A DNA stretch of 64,000 nucleotides from Oxytricha trifallax (taxonomy: Eukaryota; Ciliophora; Spirotrichea; Sporadotrichida; Oxytrichidae): positions 1 to 64,000 of the forward strand of contig ARYC01001317.1 of NCBI GenBank assembly GCA_000711775.1, read 5' to 3'. A model generated the notes under the pieces. That model saw only the letters and a list, made by a program, of their open reading frames with translations, was not told the origin of the DNA and did not search any database. Both the position numbers and the translations under genes were made by a program. Shown in pieces: positions 11,530-21,904 of this stretch. Positions within the stretch are counted from its first letter, which is position 1, and each line of letters opens with the position of its first letter.

Positions 11530-12140
11530 TTTGTTATCTCCGTTATCGGTCTCCAAGAGCCCCACCATCCTTCATGAATGTTTGCTTTCATGTTTCGGAG
11601 GATTACTCCAGAAAACACTCTTATTGGAATAGGGTTGAACCATTAATTCCCATTGGGGTCGTAGAAGAGATATGGCAAGTTTTTGTAGGAGTATCCTTCC
11701 TCCCAAGGCATCTCAAACTTCCGATTTTTTGAAATATGTGCTCTTGATTCATACAACTCATGAAACTTTTCGGGAGAATCAAACAGTGGGCCCCCAGCTA
11801 CCATGTTGCTTGCAGTAATAAAGCATGTAAGAGTCTATTAATTTTGCTTACATGGATACAAATAAGTGTTCTTGAAGACTTCATCAGGTGGTAACTACTT
11901 GACTTCTTCAGAATACAATTGAGTGGTTTTTGAATTATTAGAGTATCTATTTATAGGCTCCTTAAATAAACTAGACTCTTGTCTACTAAATCATCGCACC
12001 AAAGTCAATATCTTGGAAGGTGTCACTTTTTTGAGCAATCTTTTTTCGTATTTACAAGAGTAATTGATGAAAGCACACTCGTAATCATCAAGTGCCGAAA
12101 TACCATGTGAATATCTGCTTTTATAATTATCTCTGGGTTA
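11530..12140 (-). pseudogene. Element X tryptophan-rich protein, unrecognised domain
   Basis: A frame of about 150 codons (roughly 11990-11530) is free of TGA. It contains YLFYDPNGNQWFNPIPIRVF and a GWWGSW motif. Upstream, another frame continues it to about 12140 after a small shift. I do not recognise the fold. The neighbours are the chromodomain upstream and the peptidase-like tail downstream, so it may be the body of one larger protein. Confidence 0.5.
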
Positions 12141-12384
12141 TTGATAGATTAAGTTTTATCATCCTCATCTTCCTCAATGTCTACTTCTGAATTTGTTATT
12201 GGTTGTGGCTAGCACTTAATAATTGGTATGAATGATCTTGCCACTGGTGAGGTAGAATTTTAAGCATTTTGTTATTTTTCAGTACTTGTATCACCAGAAA
12301 ACACTATTATCTCATTCATCAATCTTTTGTATCGAGCAGTGCATTTTTATTGATATACTTTTATGTCCATCATCTCTGGCATTT

Positions 12385-12560
12385 TCTATGAGAAACTCCT
12401 CTGCTGCATTCTTTGCTCACTCTTCAAAAAGCTGAGACTCTGGTATGCAGCTATCATACTCTGAAGTAAAGTTTTCCCATCTTATAAGAAATTCCATTCT
12501 ATCATCTATTTTGCGAGCATCCAAGATCTTCTCTACATTCCAATCCTCTTGCTTTTAAAC
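12385..12560 (-). pseudogene. Chromodomain of element X
   Basis: Reads VEKILDARKIDDRMEFLIRW, then a short loop and an acidic/hydrophobic helix, which is the classic chromodomain order (VEKIL, Y/F-L-V/I-K/R-W, E-P-E-like turn, C-terminal helix). One TGA interrupts the start of the last helix. Chromodomains bind methylated histone tails, and several transposon classes carry them for targeting; a targeting role here is inference. It lies directly downstream of the DDE domain on the same strand, so it may be the C-terminal part of the transposase or a separate gene. Confidence 0.65.
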
Positions 12561-13033
12561 TGGCTATTTGTTATTTAGCCCTTGATTGCTTAAGATTTTT
12601 TAAGGATTTTAATTAAGACATTCACCTATTATTACAATTAGAATAATTGAGGAAATCAAATACTCTCAATATTTAAATCCTTGAATATTATTTAAGATTG
12701 ATTTAAAATCAACATTTAATTCTTGATTTAAATATTGACTTACTTTTTTTAAATATTAAACTTACCGATTTTATAATGCTAACGTACCTTTGCTCATACG
12801 TATTCCACTCTTTCAATTTACAAACCATACGAAAGAGAATCATAAACTGTGGTGACTTGTCGTCTCCTAGACAGTCATCTACTCTGCTGAACGAAATGAC
12901 CCGAATTTAAAGAAGCGTTATTTTAAAATATAAATTGGATATTCAAAATTCCCTACCTCTTGGTTGAGCTTTCCATCACACGTTTTACAAACTCAAATGT
13001 TGTAATGCTGTCACTAGAGCCCTTTAAAACGAC

Positions 13034-13564
13034 GTTTCAAATCAAGTCATGTCCAGATTAGATATCTACATCGCCAACAACTGCATGAACTTTGAGATTT
13101 ACCTTTTAAAAATAATTATCATCTTTAAGTTCATTACTTTGTTGAAGGCACCTAGATTCGTTCAGATCTCTCTATTTTATACAACGAAAGACCTGTTCAA
13201 ATGGTGCGAGAAAATATTAGTAAGGTCCAAGATATAAAACTGGCAAGTTCATCAGCTCAATTGCCTCTAATGCGACTGAGCTTTGTGATATGATGCGTTG
13301 TCCACGATGATCAGGTATTTAGTGTACCACCAGGGGTTAAGCCTACTCAGGTGTTTCATCATCAAGATCAAGAAATTAATAAAAGTCGAGCTTTTTGGTG
13401 GTTCCATTGTTTACAGTAAACATATATTTTCCATTGCTGCAAGCTGCAGCAGTAATAGAGACTTTGCTCATACTTTTGCTTGAAGTTTAAAGTGTTGTAG
13501 TTCCCGGCAATGCCCAAGTATAGTGACGATTGTCGGTGCTCTATAGAATAGTCTCTTCTACATC
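13034..13564 (-). pseudogene. Element X transposase, DDE domain (Tc1/mariner/IS630 type), 3' part
   Basis: After the TBE-A insertion the frame starts at EETILQS, the position where the first catalytic Asp is expected (DE-S/T in the family); that residue is missing at the junction. Further on come ITAA, NNGTTKKLDF, then the second Asp box LIIVDNASYHKA, then LGPYQYFLAPFEQVF with the third acidic residue (Glu). Two compensating frameshifts surround the second Asp box (about 13300-13350). It is the same family as the transposase at 28460-30197, which has IDESILQ, LDNATYHRS and IEKCFYYIK. Confidence 0.75.
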
Positions 13565-13702
13565 CAAAACCCCCAAAACCCTTTCAGTAGTTTGATTGAG
13601 ATTTTGATTGATAAAAGTAGACTATTTGCGCACACTATATTAGGGCTTTATTAGGATATATGTTGGGTTTAATGTTTAAATATTAGTATTTTAAGTGAGT
13701 AT

Positions 13703-14751
13703 ATGCGAGGTTTGGGGTCAGTTTATGACAGTGAGTATATAGATTTATTGTTTAAGTTGCGATATGGATGTGATGAATATAGTGAATAACTCAAGCCTGT
13801 TCTGAATTATACGTCTATAGCAAGGCTACTCCATAAATCTCCAGCAACTGTGAGGTCTCACTGTCTATTAGCATTGAATTTAAAGAGATAGCATCTTAAT
13901 TCTAAGCCTAAGAGACCCTTAAAATTTTAGCAGCATCATATTGAATATCTTATTAATGATAAGACTCTTAAATACTGGGCTCATTTCTCTCTAGCCTAGA
14001 GGGCTGTGATGTTTCATCGCCAATTTCCTGAGCTTCACATATCTGCTTAATCGATAGCTAACATATATAAAAAGAATGGAATATCTTACAAGACAGTCAA
14101 TCGCATTAAGAGAGTGATTGACTTTAATGTTCCATTTTATAAGACTAATTTAAATTATATATTTGATTAAATCCAGAGGTCTTAAGAGCATAATATAAAG
14201 TTCATACACGCTGATGAGGCAGTATTTACATTCAATACCTTTATATCAAGGTCTTGGTACAAGAGGTATAGTAATATAGAAGTTTATGACTAAAAGGTTA
14301 AGGTGTAAACTCATGCTATTCTTGGTGGAATAAGTGAAGATAGTGGTCTCGAGACTAATGTTATTCACCCTCGTTCTATAAAGACTGAATAATATATTAT
14401 GTTCTTGCAATAACTCAGAGATAAGTACGCTGACTAAGAGATTATTCTATTCGTTGATAACTTGTCAGTTCATAAAACTAAAGACTCAAGGAAGGAATAT
14501 GAAAGGCTAAATATAATACCTGTATTTAACGTCCCTTACAGCCCTTAGTTCAATGGAATTGAAATATATTGGGGTTATTGAAAGGTCATTATAAGAAATT
14601 GCTGCTCTACCATATGATGCATGATTTAAAGATAGATACAGTCGATTTTATTAAGAGTGCTGCTAAGAGAGTCAGCGATGATAAAGCTAAAGTATGCGCA
14701 AGAGAAGGGAGATTTTGTGTATATAAATAAGTTTTAGATTTAAGCGAATGA
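13703..14751 (+). pseudogene. TBE-A transposase ('42 kDa'), frameshifted
   Basis: Aligns codon by codon with the intact TBE-B gene from ATG 13703 to TGA 14749-14751, but the span is 1049 bp, one base short. The deletion is near 14575, directly after the third catalytic residue in the WGLLKG segment. The catalytic boxes HADEAVF, FVDNLSVH and FNGIE are present. Spacing to the stop of the 22-kDa gene is 6 bp, as in TBE-B. Confidence 0.88.
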
Positions 14752-14757
14752 ATAAGT

Positions 14758-15552
14758 TCACATATTAAATTTGCCCGTAAAGGGATTTGGCTTCTCTTTC
14801 TTTTCTTCCTCTTAAGGCTTGCTTGGGCCCATGTTTCTTCTCTTAGTGCCAGCTCCTGCATCTATGTTCATCTCTTCTGGCTTTTATAAATCTTTGAAGA
14901 GCCTCTTACTCAATTCATGTTTTACTCTAGACTTTCTCTCTCTGTTTAATTTGCTGCGCTCTCTTTCATCAAGTATATAGCAGTACCAGGTTTTTCTATA
15001 AAGTTAGAAGACTAAGCTTACTTGAGATGAAAGGATGCTTCTGTAGTTCCTAGAGCCAGATGTCGCTTATTTTTATTCCTTGCTTCTCTTTTTCTTCAGG
15101 AGAGATGCTACTGTATCGTTTTTTGTGAGCTTCTTAAATAACTTCTTTTAAGTAATCAGGTTTCATAGTTGCAAGAACACCAAAGAAGAAGTGTCTCTCT
15201 AGCAACTTATTAGAGAGCTGTATCTTTTATGAAAGGTAGAAAGCTACGTCTGGATCACTCATAGCATCGTCATATAGGTTTGTCACTGATATTTCAGGGT
15301 AGTTAGGTATCTCTATCATCCTAATTTCATTAGACTTAAAAGCTTTTTTGTCTTCACTCAGTAAGGCTTTTAAGAATGAGATTTTAGTTCCCTCCTAAGT
15401 TGGCAAGAACAATCTAATTATAATGGATTTATTAATCTTACTTAAGAACTTACCTTGCTATACCAAATATCTATAAAGGTCCTCTTTACTTCAAAATTTT
15501 CCGATTAAATCTTAGATTAAATTCTCTTCATTGCATCATTCATAGACTCCAT
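14758..15552 (-). pseudogene. TBE-A 22-kDa gene, decayed
   Basis: Same start (ATG 15552 complement), two introns and stop (TGA 14758-14760) as in TBE-B and TBE-D. A one-base deletion near 15520 breaks the frame soon after the start, and the bases around the first intron acceptor have changed. The core IEIPNYPEIS-LYDDAM and the 26-nt second intron are conserved. Function in the family is unknown. Confidence 0.8.
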
Positions 15553-16117
15553 CTTGCTTCCTCTTTCTAGAAATGCAATGAAATTTAAAATTATGGATAT
15601 CCATTCTAAGTTTATTGAAATCTTACTAATAAATAGGGAGGACCTACTGGAGGTCAACCTTGAAAAGATATGCTGAGAAGCATTGAAAAACTTGCCCCAA
15701 GTTTCACAGATTGATTTCCATTTTTATGAATCTATCTCCATTAAATTGGTCCTAATAATGTTTAATTATTTTAGGAGGTCCTCCAAATTAAGTTCAAACT
15801 TTATTAGGAGTTAAATTTTAAGGTTAAAACTTAATTAGGAGCATATTAAATTTAAAAATGTTTAATAACTTTACCTCCAAATTAAGTTCAAACTTAATTT
15901 TGAGGATCTCCTAGAGAAACAAAACTTCATTAGGAGTATTTTAATTTACTTAAATGTATATCTTTCTCATTAAATTTGTCAAATTATAGTCTTTTATTTT
16001 AAGATCATTTTCTTACCTCTCAGCAAAGAAATTACCAGAGTGTCTTTAACTCTACTATAATACTTTACCTCGTTAGATTATATCATTATTATAATACAAA
16101 TATATCAGAAAACTAAA
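15553..16117. repeat. TBE-A divergent-promoter spacer with degenerate repeats
   Basis: Non-coding spacer between the diverging 22-kDa and 57-kDa genes. It holds several near-copies of an AACTTAATTAGGAGC-like motif in both orientations. It probably contains both promoters (inference from position). Confidence 0.6.
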
Positions 16118-17565
16118 ATTAGCGCTAACCTTTTGAGAAGAGCGGCATTTCTTGGATCAAGTCAATAAAAGTTATCATTCCAGCAACCAAGAAAAGTAGA
16201 GACCAGAGACGCTTGTACTCAGTGAAAGCCTACTTTTGACAACTTTGTCCAGTCTAGCTTTGAGATTTAAATATAAGTTGAGCAGGAGGTTATAATAGAA
16301 GCTGTCTAAATTGAGGAGGAAGTTAAACAACCCTCCATAGAGCATTAATAAATACCAGCCAAAGTTGACTATTAATGCAAAGAATGCAATAAAGTTTTCC
16401 TTACAAGTCAACTTATAAGAGACACTTGAGAGATATACACAACGATATGCCAAGGTTATATCTCAAGCATGAAAAGAAAGATGGGAAGTATGCCTGTGAG
16501 TTCTTTGAGAAGCCATATTCTCATACTAGAGACATCAAAGTGCACTTAAAGAAAAAGCACAATTAAAGTTTTGTATTTATTTATAAACCTACAGGGAATA
16601 GACTCCTCTAAAAGAGAAGATCAAGAAGCCCAGTGGAGTCTTTTAGATTTGAAGTCTAAAAGTAAGTTAAAATGAAGAAAGCAGTCAAGAACTTTCCAGT
16701 CTCTGAGATTAATAAAATCATGGTTAAAATAGAGGCAATGAAGATTCCTATATTAAAAATTATTGACTTAGATTCTTGCCTAGAAAGCTACCTCACTCTT
16801 GAAGAAAAAATAGAGAAGAGAGTCATTACTGATGACTAATATGCTTACAAGATATATCCTTTCAATTACTTCCTTGCTGATGACAAGTTCCAAATGGAAT
16901 TTGCTAATGAGTATTATGCTCTTTAAAAGGCAAAGTTAAATGAGTGCAGGCATATCATCTAGCTTGATGCTATTTTACTTGGTAAAGATCATGTAGCCTT
17001 CAGGCTTCCTTTACTTGAAATGACTTACAGAGAATTCTTATCTGACAATAGATGTCAGAGATAAATTAGCTAGATAGTATAGCAGATAGTTGAAGGGATT
17101 GAAGAGCTTCACAAGCTAGGTTATGTTCATAGAGACTTAAAGCCAGAGAACATCATGATGAACTTTCAGCCTCTTAGAGTTTATATTATAGACTTCAACA
17201 GAGCTCAAAGAGTGCAAGCCTCTGCATAAGGAAATGTATACGGCACTCCTGGATATTTCCCAGAGAGAGAGGATTGGAGAGATGGAGACACTTAATGGGA
17301 TATCTGGGCTCTAGCAGTAATAATAATAGAGAGCGACATGCCAAGAAACGATTACTTTAGCTGCAGGGGTGAGAGAGATTCTAAGCAAAGAATCAAACAA
17401 TATCTCGATAAAAATAAAATAAATGGAGGTCTCAGAGAACTTGCATACTCAACTATTATCAAGCCAAGCTAAGAGAATTAACAAACAATAGAAACAATTA
17501 AAAATCATCTTAGAAAGATAAAATTCAGAGAACTGCCACATGACACTAAGCTTATGTTTGTGTGA
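16118..17565 (+). pseudogene. TBE-A 57-kDa zinc-finger/kinase gene, start lost and frameshifted
   Basis: The codon aligned with the TBE-B start is ATT at 16118-16120. A TGA and a shift occur before the first finger, another one-base shift falls inside finger 1 (near 16425), and finger 2 has lost its second Cys (CEFF). The kinase domain downstream is well kept: VHRDLKPENIM catalytic loop, IDFNRA in place of DFG, GTPGYFPERE activation segment end, WDIWALA. TGA at 17563-17565. Confidence 0.85.
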
Positions 17566-17726
17566 GATATCTTAAAAACTCGCTTGTTATACTCACTTAA
17601 ATAACTAATATTTAAACATTAAACCCCTACATAAACCCTATTAAAACCCTAATAAAGTATGCAATATAGTCGACTTTTATCAATCAAAAACTCAATCAAA
17701 CTACTGAAAGGGTTTTGGGGGTTTTG

Positions 17727-18130
17727 AATGCCTAGATTTTGCTTGAGATCATTTTGAATCTACTTAGAAGTGATTACAGCTCCTGATTCATTTACCATCC
17801 CCCTTATTTATTGTTTGGCTTCTCTGGAGAGAACACTGAATTTATTTGCAAGCTACACTTGTGTCGTCTAGCTCTTGGGTTTCTTTTATTTCTTATAACT
17901 TTTTGAATCACACTCCTTTTTATGCCCAAGATGCTTACAATACAATTGCTTTAGTAACCTGTTTAGTAAAAACTAATTAAGCTTTATTCTCTGGTTTTTA
18001 TCTACGTCTTTATATACCTAGGTGATTTGAGTAATTAAGCGAGTTTTTTAGTCTAGGTTAATCTCTTACTTATGTAGTGGTCTATCCCATCTCTCAATCT
18101 AAATTCGTTTAGAGGAACTTAGTTAATTGA
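17727..18130 (-). pseudogene. Element X transposase N-terminal part: helix-turn-helix and zinc-knuckle-like motif
   Basis: A TGA-free frame reads toward TBE-A. It has YCKHLGHKKEC (a CCHC-like knuckle lacking the first Cys), then REAKQQIRGMVNESG followed by a second helix-turn-helix helix ending NDLKQNLG, as in Tc1/mariner DNA-binding domains. It stops at the TBE-A right flank. Joined to 13564, about 50-80 residues normally found between this helix and the first catalytic Asp are absent, which fits a deletion at the insertion site. Confidence 0.6.
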
Positions 18131-18334
18131 GCTTGCCTCATGATTCAATGATAACTCTCTATAAAGGAAAAGCATCTAGTTGAGCTGGACTATTACTTAA
18201 ATTTTCAAGAAAATGCAGCGATATTATAGCAAGGCTTCAAATGGCTTCTTATCCAACCATAGAAGCAATTTCAGGCGAGTGCTAAATAGCTTTTGCAACC
18301 ATTGATTTGGTTGGGGTCGATGAATTACCTTCTA

Positions 18335-19660
18335 TTTTAGTTATCGACTTTACACTAATCCCGAAGGAACTGAACCTTAGTTTGACAAAGGGAGTTTGTG
18401 GAGTGGGAGCTAAGCACAACTTATTCAGAGGTAAATAACTGTCTTGTAAATCAACTACGTTATGTTATAAGTTGCTTCATCGTTTAAGATTTGCAGATTC
18501 GTTTTATGCGATAAAACTTCTGATTATTAATGAGTAGAATTAAGTTCTAGTTACTAATCCAGTCAGTAGAAAATTTATTATTGATAATTTTCTTCTTTTG
18601 TATTACTCTTCATAGATTCATCGTTATAGTAAAAGTTTTTCATTAGCGTTTTTAAGCAATTCCTCTCAATTCTAGTGTAATTCTCCATAGGGAATAGCTT
18701 AATGATAGAAAATTATTCTAATTGACTCTAATTATTAATCTAATAGCACCTGTACTCATAAAAGAGATTCATGAAGCATTATAAATAATCTATCCGGCTC
18801 ATAAAATTAAGTAAATTTACAATAGTATAAATGAACCAATAGCCAATTAATTTTCTGAACTTACAGACTAAACTGTAAAGCAAGAAGCATTTTTACATTT
18901 TTCTATCTTAAGACTGCAAAGTTAACTTGACAAATCTCAAGAGCAAACCAATTCCTATTTCTTGAGTGAAGTTCTTAAAGGTGAGAAAAATGCAAGCCTA
19001 TTATAAGTTCGCAATTCGCATAATCTGAATAGTACATTCCATGAGATTAAATTAAAGTTTCAGTATTCCATAGCTTTATGGCCTCACAGTATTTAATCTC
19101 CTAAATGTTGCGCAGCATCATGAGTAGGTGGTTAGCTGCTTGCCTTCTCCACGAGACTAGAAAAATATAGACAGGTAATAGATATGTGACATCTTAAATA
19201 CACTGCTCCCGGATCTGCTGCAAGAAATGATTAACTAGGCTCGAAAAAGAAAGTTTACTAGACAAGTAGAGAAGAGGTCTTTAGACGTATAGCTTCGACC
19301 TGAGTTCGCAGAAGCTTTCAATTATTATATGATATTTTCCTGTAAGTTTAGAAATGAGCTCTTTAAATTATTCTAGCCTCCCACGGCAGGGCTGCGTCTT
19401 TATTGAAGCCCCATTCGAAGCACCTCCGCACTAGGATCGAGAGCGAAGAGACCAAAGACGAAGAAGAGCATCTGAGAAACGACAGGAAGGACTTCTTTCT
19501 GCAAGTGAAGCGGTTAAAATCCCAATAGCAGCAGATACAGCCGGAAAGAGCTTAGATGAGCAGTCTAAACATCATGATCGACAATTTCGGATAAAGACCC
19601 ATTAATGAAAATCATCCGCTACAAAGTTAGAGTTTGAATAAGCAAATATTTAATATATGA
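18335..19660 (+). pseudogene. Element X plus-strand gene, unrecognised, frameshifted
   Basis: Three overlapping frames, each long and protein-like in ciliate code, follow one another: about 18340-18440, 18410-18700 (with LVTNPVSRKFIIDN) and 18650-19125 (helical, with SELTDQTVKQEAFLHFSILR). A last frame at about 19400-19658 is charged and Gln-rich and ends at TGA 19656-19658. No family is recognised. Two or more one-base shifts indicate decay. It diverges from the transposase gene at 18130. Confidence 0.45.
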
Positions 19661-20619
19661 AGTATCTGCGTTTTTATTTTCCAAAAGTAACTTACTTTGT
19701 ATGTATTCTTATGGTTACACATAAAATAACTTCTCCTTATTATCAAGTATAAAAGTTTTGAGCCTTGAGTATATTCGAAATGTATAGAATGTCATTATTT
19801 GCATGATAAATAAGAGTCGTGCCTTAAAACTCATAATTAACAAGTAAATTATCAAATTAAGCTTGATACTATTTCATGCAAACTGATTTTCTAGTTTCGC
19901 AGTCAATAGAAAGTAATCACAAAAGCAGCAATATTTATAATGGGTGTTGATGTCAGGACGTTACAGGATCGTCAGGACGTCACAGGGTCGTCAAGACGTC
20001 TCAACATATATAAACATAGAATAGTAAAATTCCAAAATCCTACCACATTATAAAATTAATAAGTGTTCTATTGATGATAGGGTATTGTTAGAGACTAGAT
20101 TCCCTTTTGTTAGGAAGTATCATTTTTACACTAGTTAATTAAATATGAAAATTTGTTATGATCTATTTCTATAATCAAATTAAAATCATCTCATGATTAT
20201 GTATATGGTAAAACACTTTTTTAAATAAAAGAAAATTTAGATTGACATTTTCTATTTTATTCATTTTTCTCGTATGTTATCACTTTTAATGATTATTTTT
20301 ATGGAAATTAATGATTGAATCATTTTAAAAAATTGGTGATATTATGTACAACCTTTTTTAAATTTTCAACGTAAATTATTTTCAAATTCAAATCAATACT
20401 TTAATTTATTTTATATTGCGTTCTTAATTAAAATATGTTTAACCAAAGACAAAAAAGTAAATTTTGTAAAATTTAAATAAAAATATTCTTGAAATATGTG
20501 ATTTTAAGGTGATTAATAGGTTCAATCTTATAATCTCTTAGAACTAAAAGTATTATAAATGGATTTAAATCTCAAAAATAAGTAGTATTAAAATTTCTAT
20601 AAATTCTTGTACCTCTTAT

Positions 20620-20890
20620 AAACATCTTATAGGAGATAAACTCTCTAACGAATGGAGAAAGTTTTAACAAAAGAGTAACAAATTTCAGACCTTTATTTCC
20701 TTATTTTTACCAATTTAATTCCATTAAATTAGTACTATATATGTTTTGATTTAATAAGTACTAGTACTAAATCCTTTTAAGCTTAATTGGTACATCACTT
20801 TAATAGTACCAAAACTTAATTGAATCCAGGTTATATTATATTGAGTTTTAATGGAATGGTTTTATTTTAATTCAAAGCCTAGTTCGTATC
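20620..20890 (+). repeat. TBE spacer homology inside the 8-bp-TSD element
   Basis: Follows TBE-C 42233-42510 in order: an ATCTTATAGGAG block, a GGAGAAAGTT block, a CCATTAAATTAGTACT block, a TAGTACCAAAACTTAATT block and a TTTAATGGAA block. This is the promoter spacer between the 22-kDa and 57-kDa genes; no TBE coding sequence comes with it. Confidence 0.7.
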
Positions 20891-21261
20891 ATTTACTAAA
20901 ATACTAAAACTATATTAAGACAAAAGAATTTCAAAAAATGAAAAAATGGAGTTTCAAAGAATTATAAGAAGGAGTTTTATTAAAATTTAAATAGTTTATT
21001 TATATAACTAAGCCAAAATAATGAGATTTCATTTAAATTATTTTACATGATAAATTTCTCAATAACAATTATCCACATGTAGTGATGATATAAAATAAAA
21101 GAACAAATTCTCCATCCTAATAATAATAAATAACATTGAATCTAACACCAAGATGAAATTAATAAAAAAGAGTTCCTTATTCCCAATACTACTCTAATCA
21201 ATATAACACATATAAACAATTATGGGGTTTTGGGGTATTGATTATTTTAATATTCATGAGT

Positions 21262-21384
21262 TGGGACGTCATGACGTCACCTGGGACGTCCTGATCGTGG
21301 CTGGGACACCATGATGACCTTGGGACGTCCTGTCGACGCTGGAACGTCCTGACGTCACCCTGGGACGTCCTGACGTCAACACCC
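21262..21384. repeat. Tandem GGGACGTCCTGACGTCA-like repeats
   Basis: Five or more imperfect units of 16-25 bp, each with one or two GACGTC palindromes. They form the right terminus of the 19942-21384 element. Confidence 0.8.
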
Positions 21385-21904
21385 TTTATAATTGGGAGAT
21401 AATGTTGAAAAAAAAACTGGAGAGATAGTGTCAATGAGTATAAAATCAATATTAGTAATTAAAAAGTTAGATGTGACAGTGTGCTTTAAGAATTAGGGAA
21501 GTGTATGAATTAGCAAGCCATTTATATAACAAGTCATCAAGACTACTACTGAGAAAAATGTAATCAAAATAGAAGGAGTACCCCAATAATCTTTTAGATT
21601 ACAGTTTTCTAGCATTAAGTTGTTAACTTAGAACAAATTATGGTGTTGCAGATCATCAGTAATATTACTACTCAAGCAAACTGCAAGATATAAAGGCTCA
21701 GTATGATAAAATTTAAGCAATTGTGATCATTGAGTTAGAATTATCTCTTCATGGACCACTATTATATCTTCGTCCAATAATGATCTTTTAAATGAAGACG
21801 AAGTGTTTTAAATTGTCATGTCAGATATATGAGGTTGATTTCGGAGTTTGAAAGTTGAAAATTTAAGTGCTATGCTATTATTAAAAACTCCATCTCTGCT
21901 GTTC

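Larger units (their letters stand above)
13565..17726 (+). mobile_element. TBE: TBE-A: complete telomere-bearing element (4162 bp)
   Basis: Both ends carry C4A4/G4T4-type repeats and long inverted repeats. Gene order is transposase (+), 22 kDa (-), zinc-finger/kinase (+). All three genes are damaged. Unlike TBE-B, C and D, the flanks do not match: ATC on the left, AAT on the right. It lies inside the element X transposase. Confidence 0.95.
19942..21384. mobile_element. MITE-like element with GACGTC-repeat TIRs and 8-bp duplication
   Basis: Starts GGGTGTTGATGTCAGGACG and ends with the inverse. The flanks are TTTATAAT on both sides (19934-19941, 21385-21392). The ends are built of tandem GGGACGTCCTGACGTCA-like units, more of them on the right (21262-21384). 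GG...CC ends with an 8-bp AT-rich duplication resemble Merlin elements, but hAT also gives 8 bp and no transposase is present, so the class is open. The interior (about 20620-20890) matches the TBE non-coding spacer, and a GGGGTTTTGGGG unit lies at 21222-21233. Confidence 0.8.
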
